NCBI RefSeq assembly: GCF_012317585.1
Contig: NZ_CP042909.1
Coordinates: forward strand, 1,364,001 to 1,428,000
DNA from: Thermosulfurimonas marina
GTDB lineage: Bacteria > Desulfobacterota > Thermodesulfobacteria > Thermodesulfobacteriales > Thermodesulfobacteriaceae
Length of the DNA: 64,000 bases
Reading direction: 5' to 3'
Shown: piece after piece, positions 54,601 through 63,217 of the stretch
How positions within the stretch are numbered: the stretch's first letter is position 1
Layout: every line of letters begins with the position of its first letter
Position numbers and translations under genes: made by a program
The notes under the pieces: generated by a model
The model's database searches: none
What the model was told of the DNA's origin: nothing
What the model saw: the letters and a program-made list of their open reading frames with translations, nothing else

Positions 54601-54989
54601 TCCCCCAATTGTTCGCAAAGGAGCCGGGTGGGGACCAGGACCAGGGCCCGGCCCGGGGCCAAAAGGGCCGCAAGTAAGCCGAAGGTGGTCTTCCCTGAAC
54701 CCGTAGGGGCCACGATGGCAAAAGATTCTCCCAGGAAAAGACGCTTGGCCCAGGTCTCCTGCAGTCCCGAGGGGGGATGCCCTACAGCCCTCTCAAAGAG
54801 TTTCCGGAAACGGGCGCTTTCCTCCAGGGCCCGACAGTAAGGCGCAAGTCCCCGGAGTTTTTCTCCTTCGAGGCGGCAGGGATCTTGGCCCTCTGGAAGG
54901 CAGACCTCGCAGGGAAGGCCGGAAAGGAGCCTCTGGTCCGCGATCTCTCCTCCGCAATTAGGGCATCCGTGGGCCAGCTTAAAAAGCAT
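51567..54989 (-). CDS. rgy: Reverse gyrase
   Basis: 1,140 residues, complete. An N-terminal zinc finger (Cys 9, 12, 27, 30) precedes a helicase-like half with Walker A APTGSGKTTF (about 95) and the reverse-gyrase Walker B variant FVDDVDAFLKRS (about 190). The topoisomerase IA half has TOPRIM (LLVVESPHKARTI about 573; GSDPDAEGEK about 695), GRVQTPVLGW, and the active tyrosine in LITYHRTDSTR (about 888). It adds positive supercoils using ATP and is the only gene diagnostic for growth at very high temperature. The second zinc site near CETTGEELVD looks incomplete. It overlaps the DUF3786 gene by 11 bp. Confidence 0.96.
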   Translation of the reverse strand: MLFKLAHGCPNCGGEIADQRLLSGLPCEVCLPEGQDPCRLEGEKLRGLAPYCRALEESARFRKLFERAVGHPPSGLQETWAKRLFLGESFAIVAPTGSGKTTFGLLAALLAPGRALVLVPTRLLCEQLGERLATFAEGLGLSRRILTWRGRKKDREDFSSGQFDLLVATAAFMYQHLEELIPLAFRLVFVDDVDAFLKRSRQVEGLFRLLGFSEKEIALALKSRKTEEDYERLRKIREKSGRGQLLISSATLKPRTSRVLLFQHLLGFEIQRAVSTLRNIYDLYESVPQEALLERLLEILPRLGPGGLVFLSEEFGRDRVEEVTECLRKRGLTAVSYLETSPQELMEGLREGRYEVAVGLAHLANPLVRGLDLPEVLRYAVFVGVPRHLFPLKLEASPSRLHSLLAALLPLFEGEEELRALAHLRWLRRYLSLRPEDLSRYPRVAARLEEIRAFLEAKLSESSFRQKLATSEEVFLEEREGELFVVVGDAATYLQASGRVSRLSVRGVLPGLSLVLVDHPRAFASLRRRLAFYLGESPPFREVSEVDLEGILREITETRRGLSQGKLPRYRTTLLVVESPHKARTIASFWGRPSQRRLGRVTVYEIPAEDRLLMVTASLGHVFNLSRRRGIFGVLPLNDHYVPLFDTIKRCETTGEELVDPEEVQERCPEGRVYDKGEILAALARLAFTADEVLVGSDPDAEGEKIAYDLLLSLRPFQKRIQRLEFHEVTFRALREALAQPRDFDLARVRAQLARRVADRWVGFALSRFLWSVFNRRGLSAGRVQTPVLGWVIERAREAARKRYRLSFRLGGRTFGVEVENRRRAKNLLKALEEGRLSFQIVREEEEEWPAPPPFTTDAVLEEAHHRLGLSSRHTMQLLQQLFENGLITYHRTDSTRVSEVGRFQVARPYIEATLGEEFFQPRGWGEGGAHEAIRPTRPWDLREVRSRLALGLLHLEEEREILRLYDLIFRRFMASQCRNPRLKVAVLRFRLEDLEWEDRAPVALLVSGHENFWERPVLFRPEEARPEAPRLLSVPEKPLFTEGTLIQEMKRRGLGRPSTYAEIVSTLLSRGYVKAVAGGRLIPTHLGREVYSVLSQNFPHYVSEEFTRELEALMDRIEEGQDDWERVCRELEDLARRFA

Positions 54990-55773
54990 CCGAAAGCCCC
55001 GCCATCTCCAGCCAGCGTTCTACAAGCCTTTCGGCACAGAAGACCAGGGATTCCAGGTCCAGGTATTCCGGGGCCTGCTGATCGTAAAGGATTTTGACCT
55101 CCCCGGGAAGGCCCTCTTCGGCCTCTCCGCGCCAGAAATGGATCCGCAGGGGCACCCGGGGAAGCACCCACACCTCTACGGCCAGATCCGCCCTTTCTTC
55201 AAGTTTCCGGATCCGGAAGCGGGAAAGGGCCTCGCGCAGTCTTTCTTCCTGCGTTTCCAGGGCCCGGGCCAGGGGTTCTTCGGCATAGCGGCGCAGGGTG
55301 GCCACCTTGGAGACCGAATGAGGAAAGGCCTCCAGGCCCACGAATTTCCCGGAAAGGGGAGTGCCCCGCCCAAAGCGTACGTAATTGTAGAGGAGGATTT
55401 GATCCCGGGGATCGAGGGACTCGCCGTCCAGGCGCTCGGCCTTCTCGGCGTCCAGGGCTACCTCTCCGTCGAGGTAGGCCAAAAGGAGGCGTCCTCCCTC
55501 AAAGCGCCCTCCAAAGGCCTCGGCCCGGGCCTTAAGATCTATCTTCTGCACGGCGGCCTTTACCTCGCGCAGGATGGCCAGGGTCTGATCCGCCACCTCT
55601 GGCCGGACCTTTCCGGAAAGACCCCGGGCCAAATCCCCGGGAAAATAAGGACAGGCCTCCGGGCGCACCTTTCCGGCGGAAAGGGCCACAGCAAAGGCCA
55701 GGCAGGAGGGCTGTCCGCATTCCCCGCAATTGGTGCGCGGAAGATGCTTTACGATCTCTAGCGGTCCGGGCAT
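54979..55773 (-). CDS. Fe-S protein with DUF3786 domain
   Basis: 264 residues. The N-terminal four-cysteine motif TNCGECGQPSCLAFAVAL ... ACPYF is the [4Fe-4S] domain found in CO dehydrogenase/corrinoid protein subunits and related proteins. Residues 75-250 match DUF3786, a family of unknown function in strict anaerobes (sulfate reducers, acetogens). No enzyme activity is known; a corrinoid or one-carbon link is only suggested by the Fe-S domain. It is the first gene of the unit with reverse gyrase and the lipoprotein. A TAGGAT (minus, 55781-55786) lies 7 nt before the ATG without a ribosome site. Confidence 0.8.
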   Translation of the reverse strand: MPGPLEIVKHLPRTNCGECGQPSCLAFAVALSAGKVRPEACPYFPGDLARGLSGKVRPEVADQTLAILREVKAAVQKIDLKARAEAFGGRFEGGRLLLAYLDGEVALDAEKAERLDGESLDPRDQILLYNYVRFGRGTPLSGKFVGLEAFPHSVSKVATLRRYAEEPLARALETQEERLREALSRFRIRKLEERADLAVEVWVLPRVPLRIHFWRGEAEEGLPGEVKILYDQQAPEYLDLESLVFCAERLVERWLEMAGLSDAF

Positions 55774-55803
55774 GCCTCTTATCCTAGCACCGGGAAATCC
55801 CTT

Positions 55804-55832
55804 TTGAAAAGACGGCCCATTTAGGGTATAAT
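55804..55832 (+). promoter_or_regulatory. carD promoter
   Basis: TTGAAA (55804-55809) and a perfect TATAAT (55827-55832) are separated by exactly 17 bp, a near-consensus sigma-70 promoter. An untranslated leader of about 50 nt with GGGGGAGAGAG follows before the ATG at 55890. Confidence 0.7.
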
Positions 55833-55889
55833 TTTAAAAAATGTTATTTGAAATCCGGGCCGGAATTTTTGGGAAGGGGGAGAGAGACC

Positions 55890-56369
55890 ATGTTTAACAT
55901 TGGAGATGTAGCGGTTTATCCCGCCCACGGCGTGGGAGTCATTGAGGCCGTGGAAAACAAGGTCATCGGAGGGGAGGAGAGGACCTTTTACGTGATGCGG
56001 ATCCTCGAAAACAACATGACGGTCCTCGTCCCCAAAGACAGTGCGGAGCGGGTGGGCTTAAGACAGGTCATCTCCCGAGAGGAGGCCCAGGAGGTTTACC
56101 GGATCCTTTCCGAAAAAGAGGTTTCCATTAACCATCAGACCTGGAATCGGCGTTACCGGGAATATATGGAAAAGATCAAGAGTGGTTCCATCTTTGAGGT
56201 GGCCCGGGTTTATCGGGATCTCCACCTGGTGCGCCAGAGCAAGCCCCTTTCTTACGGAGAACGCAAACTTTTTGATACGGCCCGCAGCCTCTTGGTGCGG
56301 GAGCTTTCCCTGGCCGAAGGTCTTAAAGAAGAAGAGGTAGAGGAAAAGATCCGGAAGGCCCTTAGCTGA
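55890..56369 (+). CDS. CarD family transcriptional regulator
   Basis: 159 residues from the ATG at 55890 (GGGGGAG upstream). The N-terminal RNA-polymerase-interacting domain is recognisable by FNIGDVAVYPAHGVGVIEAV and ENNMTVLVPKDSAERVGLR. The C-terminal half is helical (RDLHLVRQSKPLSYGERKL), as in CarD/CdnL. These proteins bind the RNA polymerase beta subunit and stabilise open promoter complexes, mainly at rRNA and housekeeping promoters. It is first in a run with the PIN/TRAM, mutL and miaA genes. Confidence 0.94.
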   Translation: MFNIGDVAVYPAHGVGVIEAVENKVIGGEERTFYVMRILENNMTVLVPKDSAERVGLRQVISREEAQEVYRILSEKEVSINHQTWNRRYREYMEKIKSGSIFEVARVYRDLHLVRQSKPLSYGERKLFDTARSLLVRELSLAEGLKEEEVEEKIRKALS

Positions 56370-56377
56370 GGGAGATC

Positions 56378-57406
56378 TTGCGGAAGTATCTGATACCGGC
56401 CCTTTTGATCCTTTCGGCCGCCGTTGTGGGCTTTTTTGTCCTGCGGTACTTCCCCTTTGAGGGAGGTCGGGTCTATTCGCCCTGGCTGGGTTTTCTGGGA
56501 GGAGGCCTGGCGGGGTTCCTTATCCTGCTTTTGGAAAGGGCCATCCGGAGGCTCCCTTTTCTCCAGATCCTAGGCGGGGCCATCGGGTTACTTCTCGGCT
56601 TGGCCCTGGCCCGACTCCTCTCCTCTTTTTTCCAGGTCTTTACCCGGGGACCCTGGACGGCCTTTCTCTATACCATGCTGGCCCTGGGGTTGGGCTATCT
56701 GGGACTGGTGGTCGGGGGAAGACGCTTTCGGGAGTTGCGCCTTCCAGAGGGGCTAACCCATCCTTTCTCCTATGTCTCCAAAAAATTTCCTCGGCGGGAG
56801 TGTCCCAAAGTGGTGGACACCAGCGCCATCATTGACGGGCGCCTGGCCGATATCTGTGAGACCGGTTGGGTGGAGGGCCCGCTAATTATCCCCAATTTCG
56901 TGTTGCAGGAACTCCAGCAGGTGGCCGACAGTCGAGAGCACGCCCGGCGGGAAAGGGGGCGCCGGGGGCTGGACCACTTGCGTCGCATTCAGGAGTCCGG
57001 CAAGGTGGAGGTGCGGTTTATCGATCAGGACTATCCGCGGCTCAGAGACATCGATGCCAAGCTGGTGAGGCTCTGCCGGGAGCTTTCGGCCAAGCTCATC
57101 ACTACGGACTACAATCTCAATAAAGTGGCCCGGCTCAAGGGAGTGGAAGTCTTAAATGTCAACGAATTAGCCCTGGCCCTGCGCCCGGTGGTCACTCCCG
57201 GAGAGGAATTACGGGTGGAGATCATCAAGGAGGGTAAGGAGCGGCATCAAGGGGTGGGCTATCTTTCGGATGGGACCATGGTGGTGGTGGAAGGCGGTCG
57301 AGAGTTCATCGGCCAGGAGGTGGAGGTAGTGGTGACCAGTCTGTTGCAGACCCCTTCCGGACGCATCGTCTTTGCGCAGCCCAAGGCCCGGGCCCGGGTG
57401 GCCTGA
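56378..57406 (+). CDS. YacL-like PIN/TRAM domain membrane protein
   Basis: 342 residues from TTG (GAGGGAG upstream). Four N-terminal membrane helices (about residues 5-120) are followed by a PIN nuclease domain with acidic residues in VVDTSAIIDGRLADI, the helix LVLQELQQVADS-like region, DIDAKLVRL and ITTDYNLNKVA. A C-terminal TRAM domain (about 275-335) probably binds RNA. This is the standard YacL arrangement next to CarD. It is a candidate membrane-bound RNase; the substrate is unknown. Confidence 0.9.
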   Translation: MRKYLIPALLILSAAVVGFFVLRYFPFEGGRVYSPWLGFLGGGLAGFLILLLERAIRRLPFLQILGGAIGLLLGLALARLLSSFFQVFTRGPWTAFLYTMLALGLGYLGLVVGGRRFRELRLPEGLTHPFSYVSKKFPRRECPKVVDTSAIIDGRLADICETGWVEGPLIIPNFVLQELQQVADSREHARRERGRRGLDHLRRIQESGKVEVRFIDQDYPRLRDIDAKLVRLCRELSAKLITTDYNLNKVARLKGVEVLNVNELALALRPVVTPGEELRVEIIKEGKERHQGVGYLSDGTMVVVEGGREFIGQEVEVVVTSLLQTPSGRIVFAQPKARARVA

Positions 57407-57409
57407 TCT

Positions 57410-59056
57410 GTGCCCCGCATTCGTATCCTTCCCCAGGAAGTCAGTGCCCGCATTGCTGCGGGAGAGGTGGTGGAGCGCCCGGCCTCGGTGGTCAAGGAGT
57501 TGGTAGAAAACGCCCTGGATGCCGGGGCCCGGCAGGTGAGGGTGGAACTCGAGGAAGGGGGCCGCCGCAGGATCCAGGTGGTGGACGACGGAGAAGGAAT
57601 GAGCCCCGAGGACCTGCGGCTTTCCTGGCGACCCCACGCCACCAGTAAAATTTCCACCCTGGAAGATCTTTCCCGGATCACTACTTACGGCTTTCGAGGG
57701 GAGGCCCTCCACAGCATGGCCCAGGTCTCAAGACTCACCCTCGTCTCCCGTCCTCCTTCTCAAGAGGAAGGCTGGCTTCTCCGGGTGGCCTTTGGAGAGG
57801 AAGAGGATTTTCGGCCCTGTGGGGCTCCCACCGGGACCACGGTGGTGGTGGAAGATCTCTTTGCCCGTCTTCCGGCCCGCCGAGCCTTTCTCAAGGGTCC
57901 TCGGGCAGAGACCTCTCGGGTGGTGGAGATGGTGCGGCTTGCGGCTCTGGCCCGTCCGCAGACCTCCTTCCGCGTGCGACAGGCCGGCCGGGACCTCTTT
58001 TTCTTTCCCGGGGGCTCCCGGCGAGGACTTCTTTCCCGGATCCTTTCCGTGCCGGAGGAGGCTTTGCGGGCGGAGACTTTCGAGGAGAAAGAGTTGCGGG
58101 CGGAGTTTCTCCTGGTTTCCCCCGAAAGGGCCCCCTCCACCTCCAGGCACCTTTACTTTTTGGTAAATGATCGCGTGGTGCGGGACCGGGGCCTGGCGGC
58201 GGCCCTTTTGGAGGGCCTGCGCGGGGTCTATCCCCCGGGAAGAGCCCCGGCCGGACTCCTGGCCCTCTACCTCCCGCCCCACCTGGTGGACGTGAACGTG
58301 CATCCCGCCAAATGGGAGGTCCGCTTTCGCAATGAACATGAACTTTACGGACGCCTCCGGCGCTGGGCCGAAAGGCTCTTTAAGCCTCAGGTCTTTAAGT
58401 TCTATTCTCCCTCAGAGGAGGAAGATCTTCCCCTTTCCGCAGGTCCTCCCTCCGGGCCGCCTGCGGAAAGACCTCGGGTGGCCGAAGGAAGGCTCTTTTT
58501 CTCGGAGGTCCCCTCCCCCGGCCCCCGGTATCTGGGGACCCTGGGGGAAAAATATCTCCTTTTTGAGGTGGAAGAGGGGCTCCTCCTCCTTGATTTCCAT
58601 GCGGCCCACGAAAGGATCCTTTATGAAGATCTTCTCTCCGGCTCCGAGGCCCCGGAACCCCTTCTTTTTCCCGCGGTCTTTGAGCTTTCGGCCGAGGCCC
58701 AGGAGAGACTTGCGGCCCTTGAGGAAGACCTTTCGGCCTTGGGTTTTTCCCTGCGGGAGGCCGGGCCCCGGGAGGTGCTGGTGGAGAAGGTGCCCGCGGG
58801 CCTGGGGCTTTCCGCGGTGGAGGCCCTGCGGGAGGTGCTGGAGGAGGGGCTGGCTCCGGAAAGACTGCGGGAGGAGTTGGCCGCCCGCCTGGCCTGTCAT
58901 CTGGCCCTCCGGGCTGGAGAGAGGCTTTCTCCGGAGGAGGCCCTCCGCCTTCTCCTCACGGTAAAGGGGCGAGGCCTGGAGCGCTGTCCCCACGGGCGCC
59001 CTCTATGGATTATCCTTAGTCGGGATGAACTCGACCGCCGTTTCGGCCGAAAGTGA
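57410..59056 (+). CDS. mutL: DNA mismatch repair protein MutL
   Basis: 548 residues from GTG. The GHKL ATPase has ELVENALDAGA, DDGEGM and TYGFRGEALHSM in the first 100 residues. The C-terminal domain holds DFHAAHERILYE (about 395), the metal-binding DQHAxxExxxxE endonuclease motif with F in place of Q, and a late RCPHGRP. It should therefore nick DNA itself and need no MutH. No mutS is in the window. It overlaps miaA by 32 bp. Confidence 0.95.
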   Translation: MPRIRILPQEVSARIAAGEVVERPASVVKELVENALDAGARQVRVELEEGGRRRIQVVDDGEGMSPEDLRLSWRPHATSKISTLEDLSRITTYGFRGEALHSMAQVSRLTLVSRPPSQEEGWLLRVAFGEEEDFRPCGAPTGTTVVVEDLFARLPARRAFLKGPRAETSRVVEMVRLAALARPQTSFRVRQAGRDLFFFPGGSRRGLLSRILSVPEEALRAETFEEKELRAEFLLVSPERAPSTSRHLYFLVNDRVVRDRGLAAALLEGLRGVYPPGRAPAGLLALYLPPHLVDVNVHPAKWEVRFRNEHELYGRLRRWAERLFKPQVFKFYSPSEEEDLPLSAGPPSGPPAERPRVAEGRLFFSEVPSPGPRYLGTLGEKYLLFEVEEGLLLLDFHAAHERILYEDLLSGSEAPEPLLFPAVFELSAEAQERLAALEEDLSALGFSLREAGPREVLVEKVPAGLGLSAVEALREVLEEGLAPERLREELAARLACHLALRAGERLSPEEALRLLLTVKGRGLERCPHGRPLWIILSRDELDRRFGRK

Positions 59057-59969
59057 GAAGCCCCGGGTGGTGGCCGTAGTAGGGCCCACCGGAGTGGGCA
59101 AAAGCGCTCTGGCCATAGAGCTGGCCGAGCGCTTCGGCGGAGAGGTGGTCAATTTTGATTCGGTGCAGGTCTACCGGGGACTGGACATTGGGACCGCCAA
59201 GCCCGGGCCGGAGGAACGTTCCCGGGTCCCCCACCACCTCTTTGATTTTCTCGAACCCTGGGAGGAATTCAACGCCGCGGCCTACGCCGAAAAGGCCCAA
59301 AGGGTTGTCCGGGAGATCGTGGCCCGGGGAAGACTCCCGGTGCTCGCCGGAGGCACGGGCCTTTACCTCAAGGCCCTCCTTCACGGGCTTTTCCCGGTGG
59401 AGGTCCCCCGCGAGATCCGGGAGGCCCTGCGCCAAAGACTGGAAAAAGCGGGCCTTTCCGCCCTTTACGCCGAGCTTTCGCGGGTGGATCCCGAGGCTGC
59501 CCGGCGCATTCATCCCCACGATCGGGTGCGGGTGCTCCGGGCCCTGGAGGTCTTTTACGCCACTGGGAGGCCCTTTTCCGCGCTGGCTCGGGAACATGCC
59601 TTCCGGGAGAGCCGTTTCCAGGCCTTAAAAATCGGCCTTTACCTTCCCCGGGAGGAACTCTACCGGCGCCTGGAGGCCCGGGTGGAGGAGATGCTCTCCC
59701 GGGGGCTGCTTGAGGAGGTGCGCGGCCTTCTTTCCCGAGGCCTCTCTCCGGAGCTAAAACCCCTTCAGTCCATAGGCTACCGGCACATGATCGCCTATCT
59801 TACCGGAAAACTCCCCTGGGAGGAGGCCGTGCGCCTCATGAAAAGGGACACCCGGCGTTACGCCAAGCGGCAGCTTACCTGGTTCCGGGCCGACCCCGAG
59901 GTCCACTGGTTTCAACCCCAGGAAAAAGAAAAAATTTTTCGTCTGGTGGAAAAATTTCTTTCCTCTTGA
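59025..59969 (+). CDS. miaA: tRNA dimethylallyltransferase MiaA
   Basis: 314 residues. The P-loop VVGPTGVGKSALAIELA lies at the start, then DSVQVYRGLDIGTAKP, LAGGTGLYLKALLHG and the late QSIGYRHMIAYL with KRQLTWFR. It adds dimethylallyl to N6 of A37 in tRNAs reading U-starting codons. mutL-miaA is a common gene pair. A 53-bp gap follows before the YcaO gene. Confidence 0.97.
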   Translation: MNSTAVSAESEKPRVVAVVGPTGVGKSALAIELAERFGGEVVNFDSVQVYRGLDIGTAKPGPEERSRVPHHLFDFLEPWEEFNAAAYAEKAQRVVREIVARGRLPVLAGGTGLYLKALLHGLFPVEVPREIREALRQRLEKAGLSALYAELSRVDPEAARRIHPHDRVRVLRALEVFYATGRPFSALAREHAFRESRFQALKIGLYLPREELYRRLEARVEEMLSRGLLEEVRGLLSRGLSPELKPLQSIGYRHMIAYLTGKLPWEEAVRLMKRDTRRYAKRQLTWFRADPEVHWFQPQEKEKIFRLVEKFLSS

Positions 59970-60022
59970 AGTCCCGCCTCCCTTAGGTATGCTTTTTCTT
60001 GAATTTTTAGGAGGAGGATGTG

Positions 60023-61774
60023 ATGGGGCAGTATCTATCCCGGCTCTGGGAAGAGCCTTCGCCCAAAAAAATCGCCGACAAGTGCCGGGATCCGGAGGAG
60101 ACTATCGCCTGGGTGGAGGAGCGCCTTTCCGCCTCGGGTCTTAAGGTCTTCCGGGAGCTTAAGCGCATAGACAAGGGGCGTCTGGGAATTCCGGTTTATA
60201 TCAGTCTTTACGACGTGGAAGGCCAGCTGGTCACCGGGAACTACAAACAGATGGGAAAGGGGGCCACGGATATCCTTTCCCGGGCCAGTGCCCTGATGGA
60301 ACTGGTGGAGCGTTTTTCCCTCTTTTCTTACGTAAAAAAGATGCAGGCCGAGCCCCTGCGGCCGCTCTCTCAGGTGCCTGAGGCCCTGAGTCCGGCCGAG
60401 CTCCTCGAGTCCCTTGACGATCCTGAAGGGGATATGCGGGGCCGGGCCTATGTGGAGCGGCTTCTTCCGGAGGTCCCCTTTCAGTTTACGCCGGCTCTTG
60501 CGGTAGCCGAGGGGCGACGCCGGGCCCTTCCCTTCTTTTGGTTCTGGATCCTCTACGAGTATAACGGCTCGGCCGCGGGAAACACCTATTCCGAGGCCGC
60601 GGTCCAGGCCACCTGTGAACTCATCGAACGCCACGTTTCCGCCCTTTCCCACCGCCTGAGAACTCCCATGCCCGAGATCCGCAGGGAGTCCATTGCCGGG
60701 GAGGGAGACCGGCTCTGCCGCTGTTTCGAGCGCTTGGGCATCCGTCTCTGGATCCGGGACATGACCTACGGGATGCCTGCTCCCACGGTGGCGGCCATGG
60801 CCCTGGATCCTTCCACCTATCCCCACCGCAGCGAGATCGTCTATGCCTCCGGTACCGGAACCACTCCGGAGCGGGCTTTAATTCGCACCCTCACGGAGAT
60901 CGCCCAGCTCGCCGGAGATTTTGATACCGAGGGCAAGTACCTGGAAAGTGCCCTTCCCAAGTTTGGAGATCTCACCGAGGCCTCCTATGTGGTGGAGAAG
61001 GCCGGGGAGATGGATCTCTCCGAGCTTCCGGATATTTCCGCCCCGGACCACCGGGAAGAGCTGGCTCGCCTGGCCTCCGAACTTCGTGAGCGGGGCTATC
61101 ATCTCTACCTGGTGGATATCGCCCACCCCCGGCTGGAACTTCCCGCGGTCTACGCGGTGATCCCCGGGGCCCTTTTCCGGGAAAGGACCCGGATCTCCCC
61201 TCTCTATCACCTGGCCCGGGTGGTGGCCCTTTATCTCCCGCGGGAGAGGGCCCTTCCCCTTCTGCGACGCATGGTGGAGGAAGCCCCGCCCCGCTATTAC
61301 ACCTGGGCCTATCTGGGAGGCCTCCTTTCCGAGGAGGGAGAAGGGGAGGGGGCGGTCTCCGCGCTCCGACGGGCCCTGGAGCTCTCCCCGGAGCCGGCGG
61401 ACCGTCCGGCGGTTTATGCCCACCTGGCCGAGGCCCTTCTCCGGGCCGGGAAACCTTCCGAGGCCCTCCGGGCTGCCGAAGAGGGGCTTTCCTGGGAGGA
61501 GTTTCCCGAACTCTGGAACCTGGTGGGCCGGGCCCGGTTCCGTCTAGGAGAATACGAGGAGGCCCTTACCGCCTTTTTCCGGGCCGTGGAACTCAACCCG
61601 GCCTCGGTGGTGGACCTAGCCAATATCGGCTGGTGTCTCAAGGAGATGGGCCTTCCGGAGGAGGCCCGGGGCTTTTTCGAAAACGCCCTGGCTCTCGATC
61701 CCACTTTGCAGATGGCCCGAGAGGGTTTAAGGTGGTGCGAAGAGGCTGTCCGCAAGGAGGAGAGCCATGTTTAA
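60023..61774 (+). CDS. YcaO-domain protein with C-terminal TPR repeats
   Basis: About 583 residues from the ATG at 60023 (GGAGGAGG 5 nt upstream; a GTG lies one codon earlier). The YcaO core covers about 60-410, with ATP-binding stretches MELVERFSLFSY, AVQATCELIERHVSAL and SGTGTTPERALIRTLTEIAQL. Residues 430-580 are TPR repeats. YcaO enzymes phosphorylate amide backbones; some make azolines or thioamides, and E. coli YcaO aids RimO methylthiolation of S12. No RiPP precursor, TfuA or cyclodehydratase partner is nearby. It overlaps the NIL-ferredoxin gene by 8 bp, hinting at a sulfur-transfer role. Confidence 0.85.
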   Translation: MGQYLSRLWEEPSPKKIADKCRDPEETIAWVEERLSASGLKVFRELKRIDKGRLGIPVYISLYDVEGQLVTGNYKQMGKGATDILSRASALMELVERFSLFSYVKKMQAEPLRPLSQVPEALSPAELLESLDDPEGDMRGRAYVERLLPEVPFQFTPALAVAEGRRRALPFFWFWILYEYNGSAAGNTYSEAAVQATCELIERHVSALSHRLRTPMPEIRRESIAGEGDRLCRCFERLGIRLWIRDMTYGMPAPTVAAMALDPSTYPHRSEIVYASGTGTTPERALIRTLTEIAQLAGDFDTEGKYLESALPKFGDLTEASYVVEKAGEMDLSELPDISAPDHREELARLASELRERGYHLYLVDIAHPRLELPAVYAVIPGALFRERTRISPLYHLARVVALYLPRERALPLLRRMVEEAPPRYYTWAYLGGLLSEEGEGEGAVSALRRALELSPEPADRPAVYAHLAEALLRAGKPSEALRAAEEGLSWEEFPELWNLVGRARFRLGEYEEALTAFFRAVELNPASVVDLANIGWCLKEMGLPEEARGFFENALALDPTLQMAREGLRWCEEAVRKEESHV

Positions 61775-62189
61775 GAGGGGTCTGGTGCTCCGTTTCCCGG
61801 CCGAAGTGGTGGATCAGCCCATTGTCTGGCGGCTGGTCAAGGACTTCGACCTCTCCTTCAATATCCTCAAGGCCACCATCCTGCCCGGAAAAGAGGGCAT
61901 TATGGTCATGGAACTTTCCGGGCATCCCAAAAACGTCTCCCGGGGCCTCCAGTATCTGCGGGATCTGGGGGTGGAGGTCAAGCCCATCGGGCAGGAAATT
62001 CGCCGCCGGGAGGACCTCTGCATCCATTGCGGCTCCTGTACGGCCGTCTGTCCCACCGGGGCCCTTTCGGTCAACCGTGAGACCATGGAGGTAATCTTTG
62101 ACCCCGATCGCTGTAGCGCCTGTGAACTCTGTGTGACCGCCTGTGTGGTCCGGGCCATGGAGGTGCGCCTTGAGCGCGAAGCCCTATGA
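61767..62189 (+). CDS. NIL-domain ferredoxin (two [4Fe-4S])
   Basis: 140 residues. The N-terminal 75 residues match the NIL domain (LRFPAEVVDQPIVWRLVKDF). The C-terminus has two cluster motifs, CIHCGSCTAVCPTG and CSACELCVTAC. Similar fusions in methanogens and sulfate reducers are needed for sulfide incorporation into homocysteine with DUF39 proteins. Here the partner genes are YcaO-TPR upstream and mnmA downstream (4-bp overlap), so it may feed electrons or sulfur to a thiolation reaction. That role is inferred from context. Confidence 0.88.
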   Translation: MFKRGLVLRFPAEVVDQPIVWRLVKDFDLSFNILKATILPGKEGIMVMELSGHPKNVSRGLQYLRDLGVEVKPIGQEIRRREDLCIHCGSCTAVCPTGALSVNRETMEVIFDPDRCSACELCVTACVVRAMEVRLEREAL

Positions 62190-63217
62190 TCGCCGTGGCC
62201 CTCTCCGGGGGGGTGGACAGCGCCTATGCGGCCTGGCGACTCTCCCGTAAACACCCCGTCCTTCTGGTCCACGCCCGCTTTCTTCCGGAAGATACCTCTG
62301 AAAGACCCCGTCGGCTGGCCGAGGCCTTGGGCCTTCCCCTGGAGGTGCTGGACCTCCGGGAGGCCTTCGAGGAGCGGGTCATCCGCTATTTCCGCGAGGC
62401 CTATCTCCGGGGCCTCACCCCCAACCCCTGCGTAATCTGCAACCGGGAGATAAAGTTTGGGCTCCTTCTGGAGGCCGTTCGCCGTCTAGGGGCCGAAAAA
62501 CTGGCCACCGGCCATTATGCCCGGGTGCGCTACGATCCGGAAACCGGCCGCTACCTCCTTTACAAGGGGCGGGATACCCGCAAGGACCAGAGCTATTTCC
62601 TGCATCAACTCTCTCAGGAGGCCCTCTCCCGGGTCCTTTTCCCGTTAGGGGATTTTCTCAAGGAAGAGGTCATCCGGGAGGCCGTGCGCCTGGGATTTTT
62701 CAACCTCACCGCCCCGGAGAGCCAGGAGGTCTGTTTCATCAAGGGAGATTATCGGGAGCTTTTCCGAGGGTTTGAGACCCCGGAAGGGGAAATGGTCACC
62801 GTGGACGGACGGGTAGTGGGACGCCATCGGGGGCTTTTTGCTTATACCGTAGGGCAGAGGAGGGGGCTTGGTCTGCGGCTGGGAAAGCCCTATTATGTGG
62901 TGGCCCTGGACCCCAAACACAACCGGGTGATCGTGGGGGAAAAGCGGCACCTCCTGCGGCGCACCCTGCGGGTGGGAGGAGTCAATTTCATTTATCCCCT
63001 GGACCCGGACCGCCCCTTTGAGGCCGCGGTACGCCTCCGTTATCGGCACCAGGAGGCCCCGGCCCGGGTGGAGCCTTTGGGAGGAGGGATCTTTCGGGTA
63101 GTATTTGAAAGACCCCAACGGGCGGTGACCCCGGGGCAGTTTGCCGTCTTTTACCGGGAGGATCTGGTTCTGGGTGGGGGAGAAATCCTGCCGGAGGAGG
63201 AGCCATGGCCCGAGTGA
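62186..63217 (+). CDS. mnmA: tRNA-specific 2-thiouridylase MnmA
   Basis: 343 residues. The PP-loop VALSGGVDSAYAA starts the protein. The catalytic cysteines are in NPCVICNREIKFG and ESQEVCFI, and DQSYFLHQL and YTVGQRRGLG are family marks. It adds sulfur to C2 of U34 in tRNA-Lys/Glu/Gln, the same wobble base modified by MnmG. No cysteine desulfurase or Tus relay gene is adjacent; the NIL-ferredoxin upstream may serve a related function. It overlaps the next gene by 13 bp. Confidence 0.95.
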   Translation: MIAVALSGGVDSAYAAWRLSRKHPVLLVHARFLPEDTSERPRRLAEALGLPLEVLDLREAFEERVIRYFREAYLRGLTPNPCVICNREIKFGLLLEAVRRLGAEKLATGHYARVRYDPETGRYLLYKGRDTRKDQSYFLHQLSQEALSRVLFPLGDFLKEEVIREAVRLGFFNLTAPESQEVCFIKGDYRELFRGFETPEGEMVTVDGRVVGRHRGLFAYTVGQRRGLGLRLGKPYYVVALDPKHNRVIVGEKRHLLRRTLRVGGVNFIYPLDPDRPFEAAVRLRYRHQEAPARVEPLGGGIFRVVFERPQRAVTPGQFAVFYREDLVLGGGEILPEEEPWPE

